From: Bacillus timonensis
GTDB lineage: Bacteria > Bacillota > Bacilli > Bacillales > Bacillaceae_L
Direction of reading: 5' to 3'
NCBI RefSeq assembly: GCF_000285535.1
Contig: NZ_HE610987.1
Span: 160,464 to 224,463 of the forward strand
DNA: 64,000 nt
Below, in pieces: positions 37,153 to 46,929 of this stretch. The notes under the pieces are model-generated. The model made no database searches and was not told the origin of the DNA. It saw only the letters and a program-made list of their open reading frames with translations. The first letter of the stretch is position 1. Every line of letters begins with the position of its first letter. A program made the position numbers and the translations under genes.

Positions 37153-38532
37153 TTACGCACTTTTTCTATTATTTTCTCCGATTTTTTCAATTTCTTCTAA
37201 TGTATGACCTCGAGTTTCAGGAACACGTGTCCGGATAAATAAAACACCGAGTAAACATATAGCACCGAAGATAGCAAAAACAGCTTCTTGGGACATGGAT
37301 GCCGTCATAATTGGGAACAGTAATCCAACTAAGAAGGAACCTATCCAGTTAAAGGATGATGCCAACCCTGACGCCCGTCCACGAATCATCAATGGGAATA
37401 TTTCTCCCACAATAACCCAGGTTAAAGGAGCCCATGTAAATGAATAAAATGCAACATAGATACTTAAAAATACAACAATCATCATTGGACTTGCATTTGG
37501 AATGATTAGATTCAAAATTGCTGGCAAAATAAAGGATAGCCCCATCACCGTTCCACCTAACGTTAATAAGGTACGGCGATTAAATTTATCAGCAATCAGT
37601 AGGAATACTAAAGAACCTATAACTAAAATAATTCCCTGAATAATCGGCCACATCAATGCTGAACTAGCTGCATTACCTGTTGCTTTTTCAACGATTAAAG
37701 GAATGTAATAAAAAATTGCGTTAGCTCCTTGGAATTGTTGGAAAGCGGCAACACCTACTCCGGCAATGACTAAATATCGATATTTACTATTTAGTAGAGA
37801 ACCCCAAGATACACTTTGACCCGCCATTTTTTCCGCTTTAATCGTATCTTGAATCTGTTTAACTTCAGTATCGATTTGATTTTTAGGACGAATGTAGCTT
37901 AAAACTTTACGTGCTTCATCAAGTCTATTATTCTTTATTAAAAATCGTGGTGATTCAGGTAACTTTAATACTCCAATAAATAAAATCAAAGCTGGTACCG
38001 CTGCCATTGTAAGCATCAAACGCCAAGCCATGGTTACAGACAGATCACTTAATAAATAATCGACAATGTACGATAGTAGCATCCCAGAAACAATCATTGT
38101 TTGATTTATACCTGACAAGCGTCCGCGCAAACGGGCAGGAGCCATTTCAGACATATAGGCAGGAACCAATGCAGAAGCCGCACCAACAGCCATCCCTAAG
38201 AAAACTCGAACAATAATCAAGAATATATTTCCATTATGTGGAGATATTCCTGATAAAATAGACCCTATTGCAAAAATGATAGCAGATAGTAGTATCATCT
38301 TCCGTCTTCCTAATTTATCCGAAAGCTGTCCAGCCATCGCGCCTCCGAAAATAGCACCAAACATGATTGAAGAGGTTATCCAACCAATAACTGCAGCGCT
38401 TTCAAGACCCCAATCTTGTTGCAGAAAAGGTAAAGCTCCCGTCATAACCCCGATATCATATCCAAACAAAATCCCACCAAAAGCCCCGAAAAAATAAATG
38501 AAACCGCTTGAGACTTTCTTTTCATTACCCAT
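37153..38532 (-). CDS. Pentose:H+ symporter, MFS sugar porter family (AraE/XylE-like)
   Basis: 459 residues, twelve transmembrane segments. Sugar porter signatures are GYDIGVMTGALPFL, GQLSDKLGRRKMIL, the PESPRFLIKNNR motif after TM6, QQFQGANAIFYYIP in TM7 and VPETRGHTLEEIE at the end. Placed after araA and preceded by its own cre site, it probably imports arabinose and perhaps xylose. ATG at 38532 has GAGG eight bases upstream. 180 bases separate it from araA, so it may have its own promoter. Confidence 0.92.
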   Translation of the reverse strand: MGNEKKVSSGFIYFFGAFGGILFGYDIGVMTGALPFLQQDWGLESAAVIGWITSSIMFGAIFGGAMAGQLSDKLGRRKMILLSAIIFAIGSILSGISPHNGNIFLIIVRVFLGMAVGAASALVPAYMSEMAPARLRGRLSGINQTMIVSGMLLSYIVDYLLSDLSVTMAWRLMLTMAAVPALILFIGVLKLPESPRFLIKNNRLDEARKVLSYIRPKNQIDTEVKQIQDTIKAEKMAGQSVSWGSLLNSKYRYLVIAGVGVAAFQQFQGANAIFYYIPLIVEKATGNAASSALMWPIIQGIILVIGSLVFLLIADKFNRRTLLTLGGTVMGLSFILPAILNLIIPNASPMMIVVFLSIYVAFYSFTWAPLTWVIVGEIFPLMIRGRASGLASSFNWIGSFLVGLLFPIMTASMSQEAVFAIFGAICLLGVLFIRTRVPETRGHTLEEIEKIGENNRKSA

Positions 38533-38608
38533 TATGTTCACCTCAAGATGTTAGAATTATTGTGTTTAATTATTGTCAAAAAAGTATTGTTAGCCTTTTC
38601 AAGATAGT

Positions 38609-38622
38609 TGAAAGTGTTTTCA
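38609..38622. promoter_or_regulatory. CcpA cre site upstream of the symporter gene
   Basis: TGAAAGTGTTTTCA matches the cre consensus with one mismatch, 77 bases before the start codon. Confidence 0.7.
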
Positions 38623-38723
38623 TATATTACTATATACTAGTATACTATGTTGTTTAATAGTTACTATAAAATTTCCTACTTTTACCTCCAAGGAGGCAGA
38701 ACCTCCTTTGGAGAGTAAGCAGA

Positions 38724-40148
38724 TTACTTAATCACTACGTATTCCAAATCTACAAGTTTTGCATAAGTTTCGATTTGATCAGTAGTTAGATTCAATGACA
38801 CAACTGTATGGTGACCGCCACCATTTTCTATCCAAGCTTTAACCCCATCTTGGAAGTTCGGTTTAACCTCCCAAAGTACACGTGCTACCGGAAGATTAGG
38901 TGCTGGAACAGTTGGTTCAAAAGCAGAAACTTCGTTGATTAATAGTTTATAATGAGTACCGAAGTCAGCCATAGATACAACAACACCATCTCCTGCTTTT
39001 CCGTCAAATACTAAACGTGCAGGATCCTCACGATCACCAATACCTAATGGAGATACGATAATTTTAGGTTTGTTGCTTGCTAGGGTTGGGTCTACTTCGA
39101 GCATATGTGACTGAAGAATAGATTCTTGACCGGCTGCTAATTCATACGTGTAATCTTCCATAAATCCAGTTGATTGGTTATGGCTCATCACTTTTAGTAA
39201 ACGATCCAGTGCTGCCGTCTTCCAATCTCCTTCACCAGCAAAACCATATCCTTGTGCCATCAAACGTTGAACTGCTAAACCAGGAAGCTGTTTCATACCA
39301 TGCAAATCTTCAAAGTTTGATGTGAAGGCATTGTACCCACCCTCATCAAGGAAACGCTTAATCGCAATTTCATAGCTTGCTTGTACTTTTACACTAGCTT
39401 CCCATTCTTCTTTACTGTAAGTGCCATAATCAAATTCATAAAGCTCTTCATATTCTGCAAACAATGCATTAATTTCTTCATCCGTAACAGCATTCACATA
39501 TTGAACTAAATCTCCAATACCAAAATAGTCAACTGTCCACCCTAATTGAATTTGCGCTTCAATCTTATCTCCATCCGTAACTGCAACATTCCGCATGTTA
39601 TCACCGAAGCGTGCAACTTTAATATTGAAGCTTTCATTATAAGCAACCGCTACGTCCATCCAATCTGCAATTTGTTTTTGTACTTCAGGACGTTGCCAAT
39701 AACCAACAACCACTTTATTTTGCTTTTTCAAACGAGCATTGATAAAGCCGTATTCTCGGTCACCATGAGCAGCTTGATTTAAATTCATAAAGTCCATATC
39801 GATGGTTGACCAAGGAATGCTTTCATTATATTGTGTAGCCAAATGTAATAATGGCTTTTGTAATAATTTCGTGCCGCGGATCCACATTTTTGCTGGGGAG
39901 AATGTATGCATCCACGTGATGACACCTGCAACTTCATCACGATAATTAACTTCTTTCATAAGAGTAGTGATTTTATCTGCACTTACCGCTAAGTCTTGTA
40001 AAACAAGTGGATAAGGTAACACACCACTTTCATTTAATGCATCAGTCATTTCTTGTGCATGCGCTTTAACTTCTGCTAATGCTTCTTCCCCATATAAATG
40101 TTGTGAACCAACGACAAACCAGAATTCTTTTTTCCCCATTGTTGACAT
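38724..40148 (-). CDS. araA: L-arabinose isomerase
   Basis: 474 residues, standard size for the manganese-dependent enzyme that turns L-arabinose into L-ribulose. Conserved stretches include [47 protein letters not shown], the metal ligand regions [15 protein letters not shown] and [13 protein letters not shown], and [14 protein letters not shown] at 40148 follows AGAGGATGAAACG. It lies 36 bases after araD in an araB-araD-araA operon. Confidence 0.97.
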   Translation of the reverse strand: MSTMGKKEFWFVVGSQHLYGEEALAEVKAHAQEMTDALNESGVLPYPLVLQDLAVSADKITTLMKEVNYRDEVAGVITWMHTFSPAKMWIRGTKLLQKPLLHLATQYNESIPWSTIDMDFMNLNQAAHGDREYGFINARLKKQNKVVVGYWQRPEVQKQIADWMDVAVAYNESFNIKVARFGDNMRNVAVTDGDKIEAQIQLGWTVDYFGIGDLVQYVNAVTDEEINALFAEYEELYEFDYGTYSKEEWEASVKVQASYEIAIKRFLDEGGYNAFTSNFEDLHGMKQLPGLAVQRLMAQGYGFAGEGDWKTAALDRLLKVMSHNQSTGFMEDYTYELAAGQESILQSHMLEVDPTLASNKPKIIVSPLGIGDREDPARLVFDGKAGDGVVVSMADFGTHYKLLINEVSAFEPTVPAPNLPVARVLWEVKPNFQDGVKAWIENGGGHHTVVSLNLTTDQIETYAKLVDLEYVVIK

Positions 40149-40184
40149 CGTTTCATCCTCTTTTCTTAGATTCGTATTTTACTA

Positions 40185-40880
40185 TTATTTTTGTCCGTAG
40201 TATGCATTTTTCCCATGTTTTCGCAAATAGTGTTTATCTAAGATACGTTGTGGAAGTTCAACAGCGAAATGATTTAGTTCCCTTGTAAACAAGTTCATTT
40301 TCGCAACTTCATCTAACACTACACTATTAATTACTGCAGATTTTACATCTTTCCCCCATGTAAATGGTCCGTGCCCATGTAGCAAAACACCTGGCACCGC
40401 TAAAACATCCAACCCACGCTCTTCAAATGTTTCAATAATAACCTGACCTGTTTCTGCTTCATAACCACGGTCTATCTCCTCTTGTGTTAAAAAACGTGCA
40501 CAGGGAATCGAGCCATAAAAAGTATCTGCATGAGTGGTCCCCATAGCTGGGAGATCTAGGCCTGCTTGAGCCCAAATAGTCGCCCAGGTAGAATGTGTAT
40601 GAACAATCCCACCAATTTCTGGATAATGCTTATACAATACCGCATGTGTTTTTGTATCTGATGAAGGGTTCAAATCTCCTTCTACAACATTCCCATCTAA
40701 ATCGACAACTACCATATCACTAGCTGTCATTGTTTCATAATCAACACCACTTGGTTTGATAACAAATAGACCACTAGCATGATCGATTGCACTAGCATTT
40801 CCCCATGTGAATTTTACAAGGCCATGTTTCGGTAATTCCAAGTTTGCACGAAATACTTCTTCCTTTAATCGTTCTAACAT
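40185..40880 (-). CDS. araD: L-ribulose-5-phosphate 4-epimerase
   Basis: 231 residues of the class II aldolase fold. Signatures: [19 protein letters not shown], the zinc His pair in [13 protein letters not shown], and HGPFTWGKD with the third His. It converts L-ribulose 5-phosphate to D-xylulose 5-phosphate, joining the xylose route. The start overlaps the end of araB by seven bases, with GGAGG inside araB. Confidence 0.97.
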   Translation of the reverse strand: MLERLKEEVFRANLELPKHGLVKFTWGNASAIDHASGLFVIKPSGVDYETMTASDMVVVDLDGNVVEGDLNPSSDTKTHAVLYKHYPEIGGIVHTHSTWATIWAQAGLDLPAMGTTHADTFYGSIPCARFLTQEEIDRGYEAETGQVIIETFEERGLDVLAVPGVLLHGHGPFTWGKDVKSAVINSVVLDEVAKMNLFTRELNHFAVELPQRILDKHYLRKHGKNAYYGQK

Positions 40881-42510
40881 ATTAATTCCTCCCGCAACTC
40901 TTGTCCAAGAAGCAAATGATCTACTGCAGCCTGCTCTATCACTAACCCTTTTTTATACCGCTCGATAAACATTTCAAAACCTTTTACGTCATCACGATCA
41001 GGATAGATTTCTTGGCCTTCAACATCTTCAAAAACTTTATTGTCGAGGAAGTCTTCTAAACTTTCTTCTTTGGTTTTATTCATCATGTAAGAGGCAAGAA
41101 TAGCCATTCCCCACGCACCGCCTTCTCCTGCGGTTGCCATAACAGAAACGGGAGCATTCATTGCAGCTGCAACAACTTTTTGTCCCACAACTGGAGTTTT
41201 AAACAAACCCCCATGAGCTAAAATACTATCAATCGCAACGTCCTCTTCTTTTGTCAAAATGTCCATTCCAATTTTCAAAGCCCCAAATGCCGTAAAAAGA
41301 TGGGTTCGCATGAAGTTGGCCAAATTGAAACGACTCTCAGGTGAGCGAAGAAATAACGGACGCCCCTCTTCTAATCCAGTGATATTTTCACCAGAGAAGT
41401 AACCATAGCTTAGTAATCCTCCGCCATCTGGGTCCGCTTCCAAAGCTTTGTTCAACATCACACTAAAGATTTTATTCGTATCAACTTTTTGTCCCATTGC
41501 CTCATAAAACTCGCGGAACAATCCTAACCAGGCATTAAGATCACTTGAACAGTTATTCGCATGAACCATCGCTACCGGACTTCCATCTGGCGTAGTAACC
41601 AAGTCAATTTCCGGATATACTCGTGTGAGTTCTTTCTCTAATACAATCATGGCGAATACTGAAGTTCCGACTGAAACATTCCCAGTACGTTTTCTCACAC
41701 TATTCGTCGCAACCATCCCTGTTCCAGCATCACCTTCAGGTGGACAAACCGGAATACCAGGTTGTAAATTTTGAGAACGGTCAAGAATTTTAGCACCAAC
41801 ATCAGTTAATTGCCCTGCTTGTTCACCTGAGATGAGGATTTTAGGTAAGATATCCTTTAGCTTCCAAGGATATTTTTTTCAGTAATAAGCTCATCAAATT
41901 GCTTAATCATTGCTTCATTGTAATCGTGGTTCGCTTCATCAATCGGGAACATTCCTGAAGCATCGCCAATCCCAATCGCCTTATTCCCTGTCAGTAGCCA
42001 ATGAATGTAACCTGCTAACGTAGTTATATAATCAATTCTTGATAAGTGTTTCTCTTCATTTAAGATTGCTTGATATAAGTGAGCTATACTCCATCGTTCA
42101 GGAATATTGAATTGAAATCGGTTGGTTAATTCGTTGGCCGCAACACCTGTCGTTGAATTCCGCCATGTCCGAAACGGTACAAGTAGTTCACCCGTCTCAT
42201 CAAAAGCCATATACCCGTGCATCATTGCAGAAAATCCAATAGAACCAATTTTTCGGATGGTAATTCCATAATTTCGCTCAACTTCCTGTTTCATTTCACT
42301 ATAGGCTGTTTGTAAACCAGTGATAATATCGACTAAGTTGTACGTCCAAAAACCATTTTCAAGACGATTTTCCCACTCGTAACTTCCAGATGCAATTGTC
42401 TCAAAACGGTTATCAATTAAAACAGCTTTAATCCGAGTGGATCCAAACTCAATCCCAAGTGAAGTCTCACCATTGGTAATGGCTTGCTTAATGTCTACTC
42501 GATTCACCAT
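40874..42510 (-). pseudogene. araB: L-ribulokinase, split by a one-base frameshift
   Basis: Two frames, about 41880-42510 and 40874 to about 41870, together make a full FGGY ribulokinase of about 545 residues. The N-terminal half has [16 protein letters not shown] and [13 protein letters not shown]; the second has [25 protein letters not shown] and [15 protein letters not shown]. At 41873-41879 the minus strand carries seven A. Adding one A gives a continuous frame [20 protein letters not shown] instead of the stop after NILGS. The rest of the operon and its operators look functional, so a sequencing error at the homopolymer is as likely as a real mutation. ATG 42510 follows GAGGAG. Confidence 0.88.
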
Positions 42511-42572
42511 CGTGTTACATCTCCTCTCTGGCAACGATTTCATTATCTATAAAGGATACGCTTCCTTTTTGC

Positions 42573-42586
42573 TAATAGCGTTTACA
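42573..42586. promoter_or_regulatory. CcpA cre site at araB
   Basis: On the minus strand TGTAAACGCTATTA matches the cre consensus with one mismatch. It lies just downstream of the araB -10 box. Confidence 0.72.
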
Positions 42587-42591
42587 ATCAA

Positions 42592-42620
42592 AGTATATTT
42601 TCTGTACGTACATTTGTCAA
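42592..42620 (-). promoter_or_regulatory. araB promoter
   Basis: A consensus TTGACA and TATACT separated by exactly 17 bases on the minus strand. The spacer is occupied by the AraR operator. Confidence 0.88.
42600..42615. promoter_or_regulatory. AraR operator at araB
   Basis: TTCTGTACGTACATTT, with the perfect palindrome TGTACGTACA, resembles the B. subtilis AraR box ATTTGTACGTACAAAT. Its position between -35 and -10 would block polymerase directly. Confidence 0.85.
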
Positions 42621-42779
42621 CAAAAATATAATTTATACAAACATATTCATTTTTTGGGATTGATTTTTCAGGGATATTATTTATTTTTCAGTAAAACCGA
42701 AGCATATTCATTATAATTTTTGAGTGATTTTTCTAAAACAACTACAAAAACTGTCATTTTTCATAAAGTTATGATAAGA

Positions 42780-42797
42780 TGTGTGCGTACAAATATT
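42780..42797. promoter_or_regulatory. AraR operator at araR
   Basis: TGTGTGCGTACAAATATT matches one full half and most of the other half of the AraR box. It lies about 50 bases before the araR start and suggests autorepression. Confidence 0.7.
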
Positions 42798-42845
42798 ACA
42801 ATGAGTGAAATTAGAATACGAACAAGTATGAAAGTAGTGAAATAC

Positions 42846-43931
42846 ATGAAACCAAAATATCAGGTCATCATTGAAGATATTAAAAGTAAAATTCTTTCAG
42901 GAGATTACAATATTGGAGAACAAATTCCTACAGAATTTATTCTGCAAGAAACATACAATGTGAGCCGTCATACGGTACGAAAGGCAATATTGGAATTATC
43001 TAAAGAGGGATACTTACGTAGTGAAAAGGGATCAGGCACTTATGTTAGTAACCAATTTAGATCACCTGGGGGAAACAATAAGAAGAAAACCATTGGTGTA
43101 ATCACGACTTATATTTCTGATTATATTTTCCCCTCCATCATTCGTGGAATTGAAGGAAGATTGAATGAGGATAATTATTCGTTACTGTTAGCTAGTACAA
43201 ATAATGATGTTGAGCAAGAAAAGAAAGCACTAGAGATGATGTTATCCTATGGCGTGGATGGATTAATTGTTGAACCTACAAAAAGCAATCTTTACAATCC
43301 TAATATTGCGTACTACCTTTCTTTCAAAGAACAGGATGTTCCATTTATTATGATCAATGCCTATTATGAAGAATTAGAAGTCCCATTCCTTTGTCTTGAT
43401 GATGTTATGTCAAGTTATACAGCAACGAAGGAATTGATTTCAAAAGGTCACACACAAATTGGCCTCATTTCAAAAACAGATGATTTACAAGGTAAATATC
43501 GAATGAAGGGCTATATAAAAGCCCTCGGAGAAGAGAAACTTCGGTTTCAACCAGAGCAAGTGTTTTCATATGATACAGAGACAAAGCCAAACTTATCTTC
43601 AAATTTGAAGGAATTTCTAAATAAAGGTAGAGATATTTTGACAGCAATTGTTTGCTATAACGACGAGGTAGGATTGGAAGTAGCAAATGTATGCAGACAA
43701 CTTGATATTTCTGTACCAGACAAATTATCAATTATTGGTCAAGACAATTCATACATTGCCAAAAACGCACATATCAAGCTCACAACTTTGACACACCCTC
43801 AAGAACAAATGGGACGTGATGCAGCCGATTGGATCATTAAGTCATTACAAGGTAAAAAGGATTTACCAAAAGAAACCTTTTATCAACCGGTATTAATTGA
43901 AGGAGAAACGGTTAAAAATTTAAACGTGTAA
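42846..43931 (+). CDS. araR: Arabinose operon repressor, GntR/LacI chimera
   Basis: 361 residues, the size of B. subtilis AraR. A GntR winged helix-turn-helix (about 1-70: IPTEFILQETYNVSRHTVRKAI) is followed by a LacI/periplasmic-binding type effector domain (KTIGVITTYISDYIFPSIIRGIE; IGLISKTDDLQGKYRMKGY; SIIGQDNSYIAK). Arabinose would release it from the operators. I use the ATG at 42846 by comparison with family starts (MKPKYQV); the ribosome site is weak, and upstream starts at 42828 or 42720 are possible. Confidence 0.94.
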   Translation: MKPKYQVIIEDIKSKILSGDYNIGEQIPTEFILQETYNVSRHTVRKAILELSKEGYLRSEKGSGTYVSNQFRSPGGNNKKKTIGVITTYISDYIFPSIIRGIEGRLNEDNYSLLLASTNNDVEQEKKALEMMLSYGVDGLIVEPTKSNLYNPNIAYYLSFKEQDVPFIMINAYYEELEVPFLCLDDVMSSYTATKELISKGHTQIGLISKTDDLQGKYRMKGYIKALGEEKLRFQPEQVFSYDTETKPNLSSNLKEFLNKGRDILTAIVCYNDEVGLEVANVCRQLDISVPDKLSIIGQDNSYIAKNAHIKLTTLTHPQEQMGRDAADWIIKSLQGKKDLPKETFYQPVLIEGETVKNLNV

Positions 43932-43976
43932 CAATATTGCCATATGAAAACAAAATATAATGTTATCTTTATACAA

Positions 43977-44003
43977 AATCCCCCTAACTCTATTAGGGGG
44001 ATT
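43977..44003 (+). terminator. Terminator of araR
   Basis: AATCCCCCTAA and TTAGGGGGATT form an 11-bp stem, 46 bases after the stop. The 200-bp repeat begins at the very next base. Confidence 0.8.
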
Positions 44004-44203
44004 CAGACTGTTGACAAACGCTCGCATACTGCGTTGCTTGCCTCCCTCGTCCGCTCATGAAGGCAACTTCTATTCACGTCTTCGCTCAGCTGCGCGCCTT
44101 GTCTGACAAGCGTTCGCAAGACAGTCTGGGAATAGAATTAATAGTTAGATATCCTTAATAATTCGTGTAGACAAAGTCAGCACTGACTTTGTCTACACTC
44201 TGG
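44004..44203 (+). repeat. 200-bp dispersed repeat, copy 2
   Basis: Nearly identical, in opposite orientation, to 590-789. It begins CAGACTGTTGACAAACG directly after the araR terminator hairpin and ends with the perfect 34-base palindrome at 44165-44198. Both copies therefore abut a terminator-like hairpin at the CAGACTGT end. Confidence 0.8.
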
Positions 44204-44240
44204 GATTTTAAGATTCTATGAAAGTACCACTATCTAGTGC

Positions 44241-44272
44241 GAACCAGAAGAACCGTCCCTGTGGTCCCTTGT
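44241..44272. repeat. Degenerate GGGACA-type element
   Basis: AACCGTCCCTGTGGTCCC resembles one half of the GGGACA palindrome family. It lies just after the DUF2812 stop. Confidence 0.4.
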
Positions 44273-44277
44273 GGTTT

Positions 44278-44889
44278 CTATTTCACTGCTTTTTTATAAT
44301 GTTGTTCCGCTTTGAAACTGAAGAGAAAGAATAGAATGACAACAAGTGGGAAGAAAAAGGCTCCTATTGCCCTGAAGAATGCAAATGGTGTTTCAAAGAG
44401 AAAAGCAAACCAAAAGTCCATTCCTGCTTTTTCCCATAGGCCCGGTGTAAAATACAATTCCTTAGGATTAAAAAGAACTGTAGCATCAATATAATCCAAC
44501 GAGATTAGTCCTGTGAATATAGGTAAATAACAAATTGCAAGAGTCATATACATATTCGATAGTCTTTTATATCTAATTGCTTTTGAATCAGTATCCGAGA
44601 AGATATCCTCATCCGCACTTTCGCCCACTTTTTTAAAATATTGGGTACCAGAACTCTTCGTGCCCGCAATATGCTTCCATTCGCAATCCTCGAAAAGAGT
44701 TACATAATCGATAAAATCTGCTTTTGTTTTAAAGGTACGATAATCAATTTTTATGTTTAGAGTTTCGGGTTCTGCTCGACGAAATTTATAAAAAAATGAC
44801 TTCCCAACAAATTCATAACCGTTCTCCGCCATCTGTTTCAACCAGCTTTCCTCTTTTTCAAAGTTCAAGAAAAACTTTAGTTTTCTCAT
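44278..44889 (-). CDS. DUF2812 membrane protein
   Basis: 203 residues. A soluble N-terminal DUF2812 domain (about 1-90: LNFEKEESWLKQMAENGYEFVGKS, IDYRTFKTKADFIDYV) is followed by two or three membrane segments. Members are usually encoded with PadR regulators, and here the start overlaps the stop of the padR gene by four bases. The function is unproven; a link to membrane stress response is often suggested. Confidence 0.85.
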   Translation of the reverse strand: MRKLKFFLNFEKEESWLKQMAENGYEFVGKSFFYKFRRAEPETLNIKIDYRTFKTKADFIDYVTLFEDCEWKHIAGTKSSGTQYFKKVGESADEDIFSDTDSKAIRYKRLSNMYMTLAICYLPIFTGLISLDYIDATVLFNPKELYFTPGLWEKAGMDFWFAFLFETPFAFFRAIGAFFFPLVVILFFLFSFKAEQHYKKAVK

Positions 44890-45218
44890 ATTCTCACCTC
44901 TTCATCACTTTTGAAAACTTCTTCGGTTATGCGAATGATATGCTTCATTCTTTCTAGGTCAAGATGCAACATCTCTTTCCCTTTTTCCGTAATGACATAA
45001 ACTTTCCGTCTGCTATCCTCACTTGGTACCGGCTTGATAAACTCAAGCTTTAGTAAATTATCGATGGCTCCATATAATGTCCCCGCAGCCATTCTCACAT
45101 GTCCATCGCTTAGTTCCTCAACTTTTTGGAGGATCAAATATCCATGTGCCGGCTCCATTAAAGCCAACAAGATGTAATAAACGGTTTCTGTTAGTGGAAT
45201 ATTTTTATTACGTTTCAT
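44886..45218 (-). CDS. PadR-family transcriptional regulator
   Basis: 110 residues with a PadR winged helix-turn-helix (YYILLALMEPAHGYLILQKVEE, GTLYGAIDNLLKLEFI, RRKVYVITEKGKEML) and a short dimerisation helix. The ATG at 45218 follows AAGGAG by six bases. The four half-sites at 45242-45292 just upstream are the likely operator, giving autoregulation of the padR-DUF2812 pair. Confidence 0.92.
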   Translation of the reverse strand: MKRNKNIPLTETVYYILLALMEPAHGYLILQKVEELSDGHVRMAAGTLYGAIDNLLKLEFIKPVPSEDSRRKVYVITEKGKEMLHLDLERMKHIIRITEEVFKSDEEVRI

Positions 45219-45241
45219 AAGCAACTCCTTAATTCAGGTTT

Positions 45242-45292
45242 ACTGTATAGTCAAACTGTATAGTTTTATTTTATACAGTCTAACTGTATATG
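45242..45292. promoter_or_regulatory. PadR operator candidate with four half-sites
   Basis: ACTGTATAG occurs at 45242 and 45255, its complement TATACAGT at 45272, and AACTGTATATG at 45282. The second and third form an inverted repeat. The site lies 24 bases before the padR start. Confidence 0.7.
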
Positions 45293-45329
45293 TCAATGTG
45301 TTTACGAAAAATATGCGGGTGCCCAATAA

Positions 45330-45366
45330 AACAAGGAAGGGCGATACCCGTTGTTGAGTATCGCCC
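45330..45366 (-). terminator. Terminator of the AraC-type regulator gene
   Basis: The stem GGGCGATAC/GTATCGCCC is followed by TTCCTTGTTTT on the minus strand. Confidence 0.8.
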
Positions 45367-45385
45367 CGCTAAAAACAACCTAACC

Positions 45386-46261
45386 TTACTTCCCCTTTCT
45401 TACCGGAATCCAAATTTCGCTTTTCACAGCTGGTGAGGTTAAATCCTTTGTTTTGATGGATAGAATTTCAGGTCCTTCTGTTAGCTGATAGTTTGATGAC
45501 GGGAACCATTCAGCATATATACGTCCCCATGTTCCCTGAAGTGTGCTAGGAAACGGTCCTTCTGATTCGAATACAGCCCATGTTGATGCAGGAACTTCCA
45601 GCTCAGAAAATTTATTCGGGTACTCGTTCGATGTCGCAACACCTATATAATGATTAAGCTCCCCTTTTTCCTCCATTCGTCCCTCAGAAAAGTTTGTAGA
45701 TGCTTGTATAATTCCTTCTGGTTCTACATTCGATAAACTTTTAAGTTCACTTATCAGATCCATGTTCAAGGATTTCCACATTCTATTAATGTGTGGGTTC
45801 TCGTCTTGGAACACAATCGGGACTCTTTTCATGATCCCAACTATATTAAACCCCTCTTTTTCCTCAATTCGGTAATTCATTTCAGTCCCTCCCTTAATTG
45901 ATAATTGGAAGGTCATTCGCGGATAAGCCTTTAAGTTGTTGCCATTCATCCTAGCTTCGGACGGATTAACACCATGTAATGTTTGAAAGGCCCTGGTAAA
46001 AGAATCAGCTGAACTATATCCGTATTTGATAGCAATGTCGATGATTCTTAGATTGCTGTTTGCCAACTCAAATCCAGCAAGAGTAAGACGTCTTCTCCGA
46101 ATATACTCTGATAACGTAACCCCCGCGAGGAAAGAAAACATTCTTTTAAAATGGTACTCTGAACATAAAGCTAATTTTGCCACTTTATGAAAATTTATCT
46201 CGCCGGTAAGGTTTTCTTCAATATAGTCAATTGCTTCGTTCATATTCTTGATTGAATCCAT
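45386..46261 (-). CDS. AraC-family regulator with GyrI-like effector-binding domain
   Basis: 291 residues. The N-terminal double helix-turn-helix (about 1-105: [43 protein letters not shown]) is followed by an effector-binding domain of the AraC_E_bind/GyrI type (about 125-290: [59 protein letters not shown]). Such regulators often sense small hydrophobic drugs. ATG follows GGGGAGG. Not cotranscribed with a clear target. Confidence 0.93.
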   Translation of the reverse strand: MDSIKNMNEAIDYIEENLTGEINFHKVAKLALCSEYHFKRMFSFLAGVTLSEYIRRRRLTLAGFELANSNLRIIDIAIKYGYSSADSFTRAFQTLHGVNPSEARMNGNNLKAYPRMTFQLSIKGGTEMNYRIEEKEGFNIVGIMKRVPIVFQDENPHINRMWKSLNMDLISELKSLSNVEPEGIIQASTNFSEGRMEEKGELNHYIGVATSNEYPNKFSELEVPASTWAVFESEGPFPSTLQGTWGRIYAEWFPSSNYQLTEGPEILSIKTKDLTSPAVKSEIWIPVRKGK

Positions 46262-46373
46262 CTTAATGACCTCCCCTTCTCAAAGAATAACAGGAATTGA
46301 TTCTTTCCTTCCGACAGTTTGTGCACCATTTAGTCGGTATTAGTATCAGTAAAGTTAAGTTTCTCAAATCTAA

Positions 46374-46408
46374 CTAAAATACCCGCCAGGTTTATGGACA
46401 AGGCGGGC
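46374..46408 (-). terminator. Terminator of the small membrane protein gene
   Basis: The stem CCCGCC/GGCGGG is followed by TATTTTAG on the minus strand, 14 bases after the stop. Confidence 0.7.
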
Positions 46409-46421
46409 ATCGCGAAATTTT

Positions 46422-46742
46422 TCAAGGTGCAAAAGGAACAAAGTATCGAAACATGAATGCAGTAAACGCAAAAAGGGAAACGGTACAAATGCAGGCTAAA
46501 TGTAACAGAATATATAAGATTTTTATTTTCCCTTTAACGAAAAATGAATAGATAAGACCAAATACAGGATTTACGATTAAAAAAGGTAAAAATACTGCAA
46601 AGGCAATTTTTCCAATTGTATGGATGATGATAGAATCAGTTACTGCAAAATTTAATAGAACGAAAAGTAAAGCAACTACAATAACGGTAGCAATTAGTGA
46701 AGTTAAGGTTACCTTATCCGGATTCCTGAAAAACTTTTTCAT
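46422..46742 (-). CDS. Small three-TM membrane protein
   Basis: 106 residues with hydrophobic segments at about 14-33, 40-68 and 76-98. No family recognised. The ribosome site is strong (AGGGGGAGAAAGG before the ATG), and a terminator follows, so it is likely a real gene. It lies alone between the AraC-type regulator and an alpha/beta hydrolase. Confidence 0.7.
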   Translation of the reverse strand: MKKFFRNPDKVTLTSLIATVIVVALLFVLLNFAVTDSIIIHTIGKIAFAVFLPFLIVNPVFGLIYSFFVKGKIKILYILLHLACICTVSLFAFTAFMFRYFVPFAP

Positions 46743-46872
46743 CCTTTCTCCCCCTCCCGAAATGGAAATGTTTACCTCCCCCTAATGTACCATGATTCAC
46801 AAGCTTTTTTACATAAAGTTTGAGAATATACCATTCTGTATCCTTTCGGAATGAGATTATATAGATATAAAA

Positions 46873-46916
46873 ATGGCTGCCAGAATAGTTTTGGCAACCC
46901 ACTATTTTGACAGCCC
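46873..46916 (-). terminator. Terminator of the alpha/beta hydrolase gene
   Basis: On the minus strand GGCTGTCAAAATAGT pairs with ACTATTCTGGCAGCC and is followed by ATTTTTAT. Confidence 0.75.
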
Positions 46917-46929
46917 TATAAATCAAACA

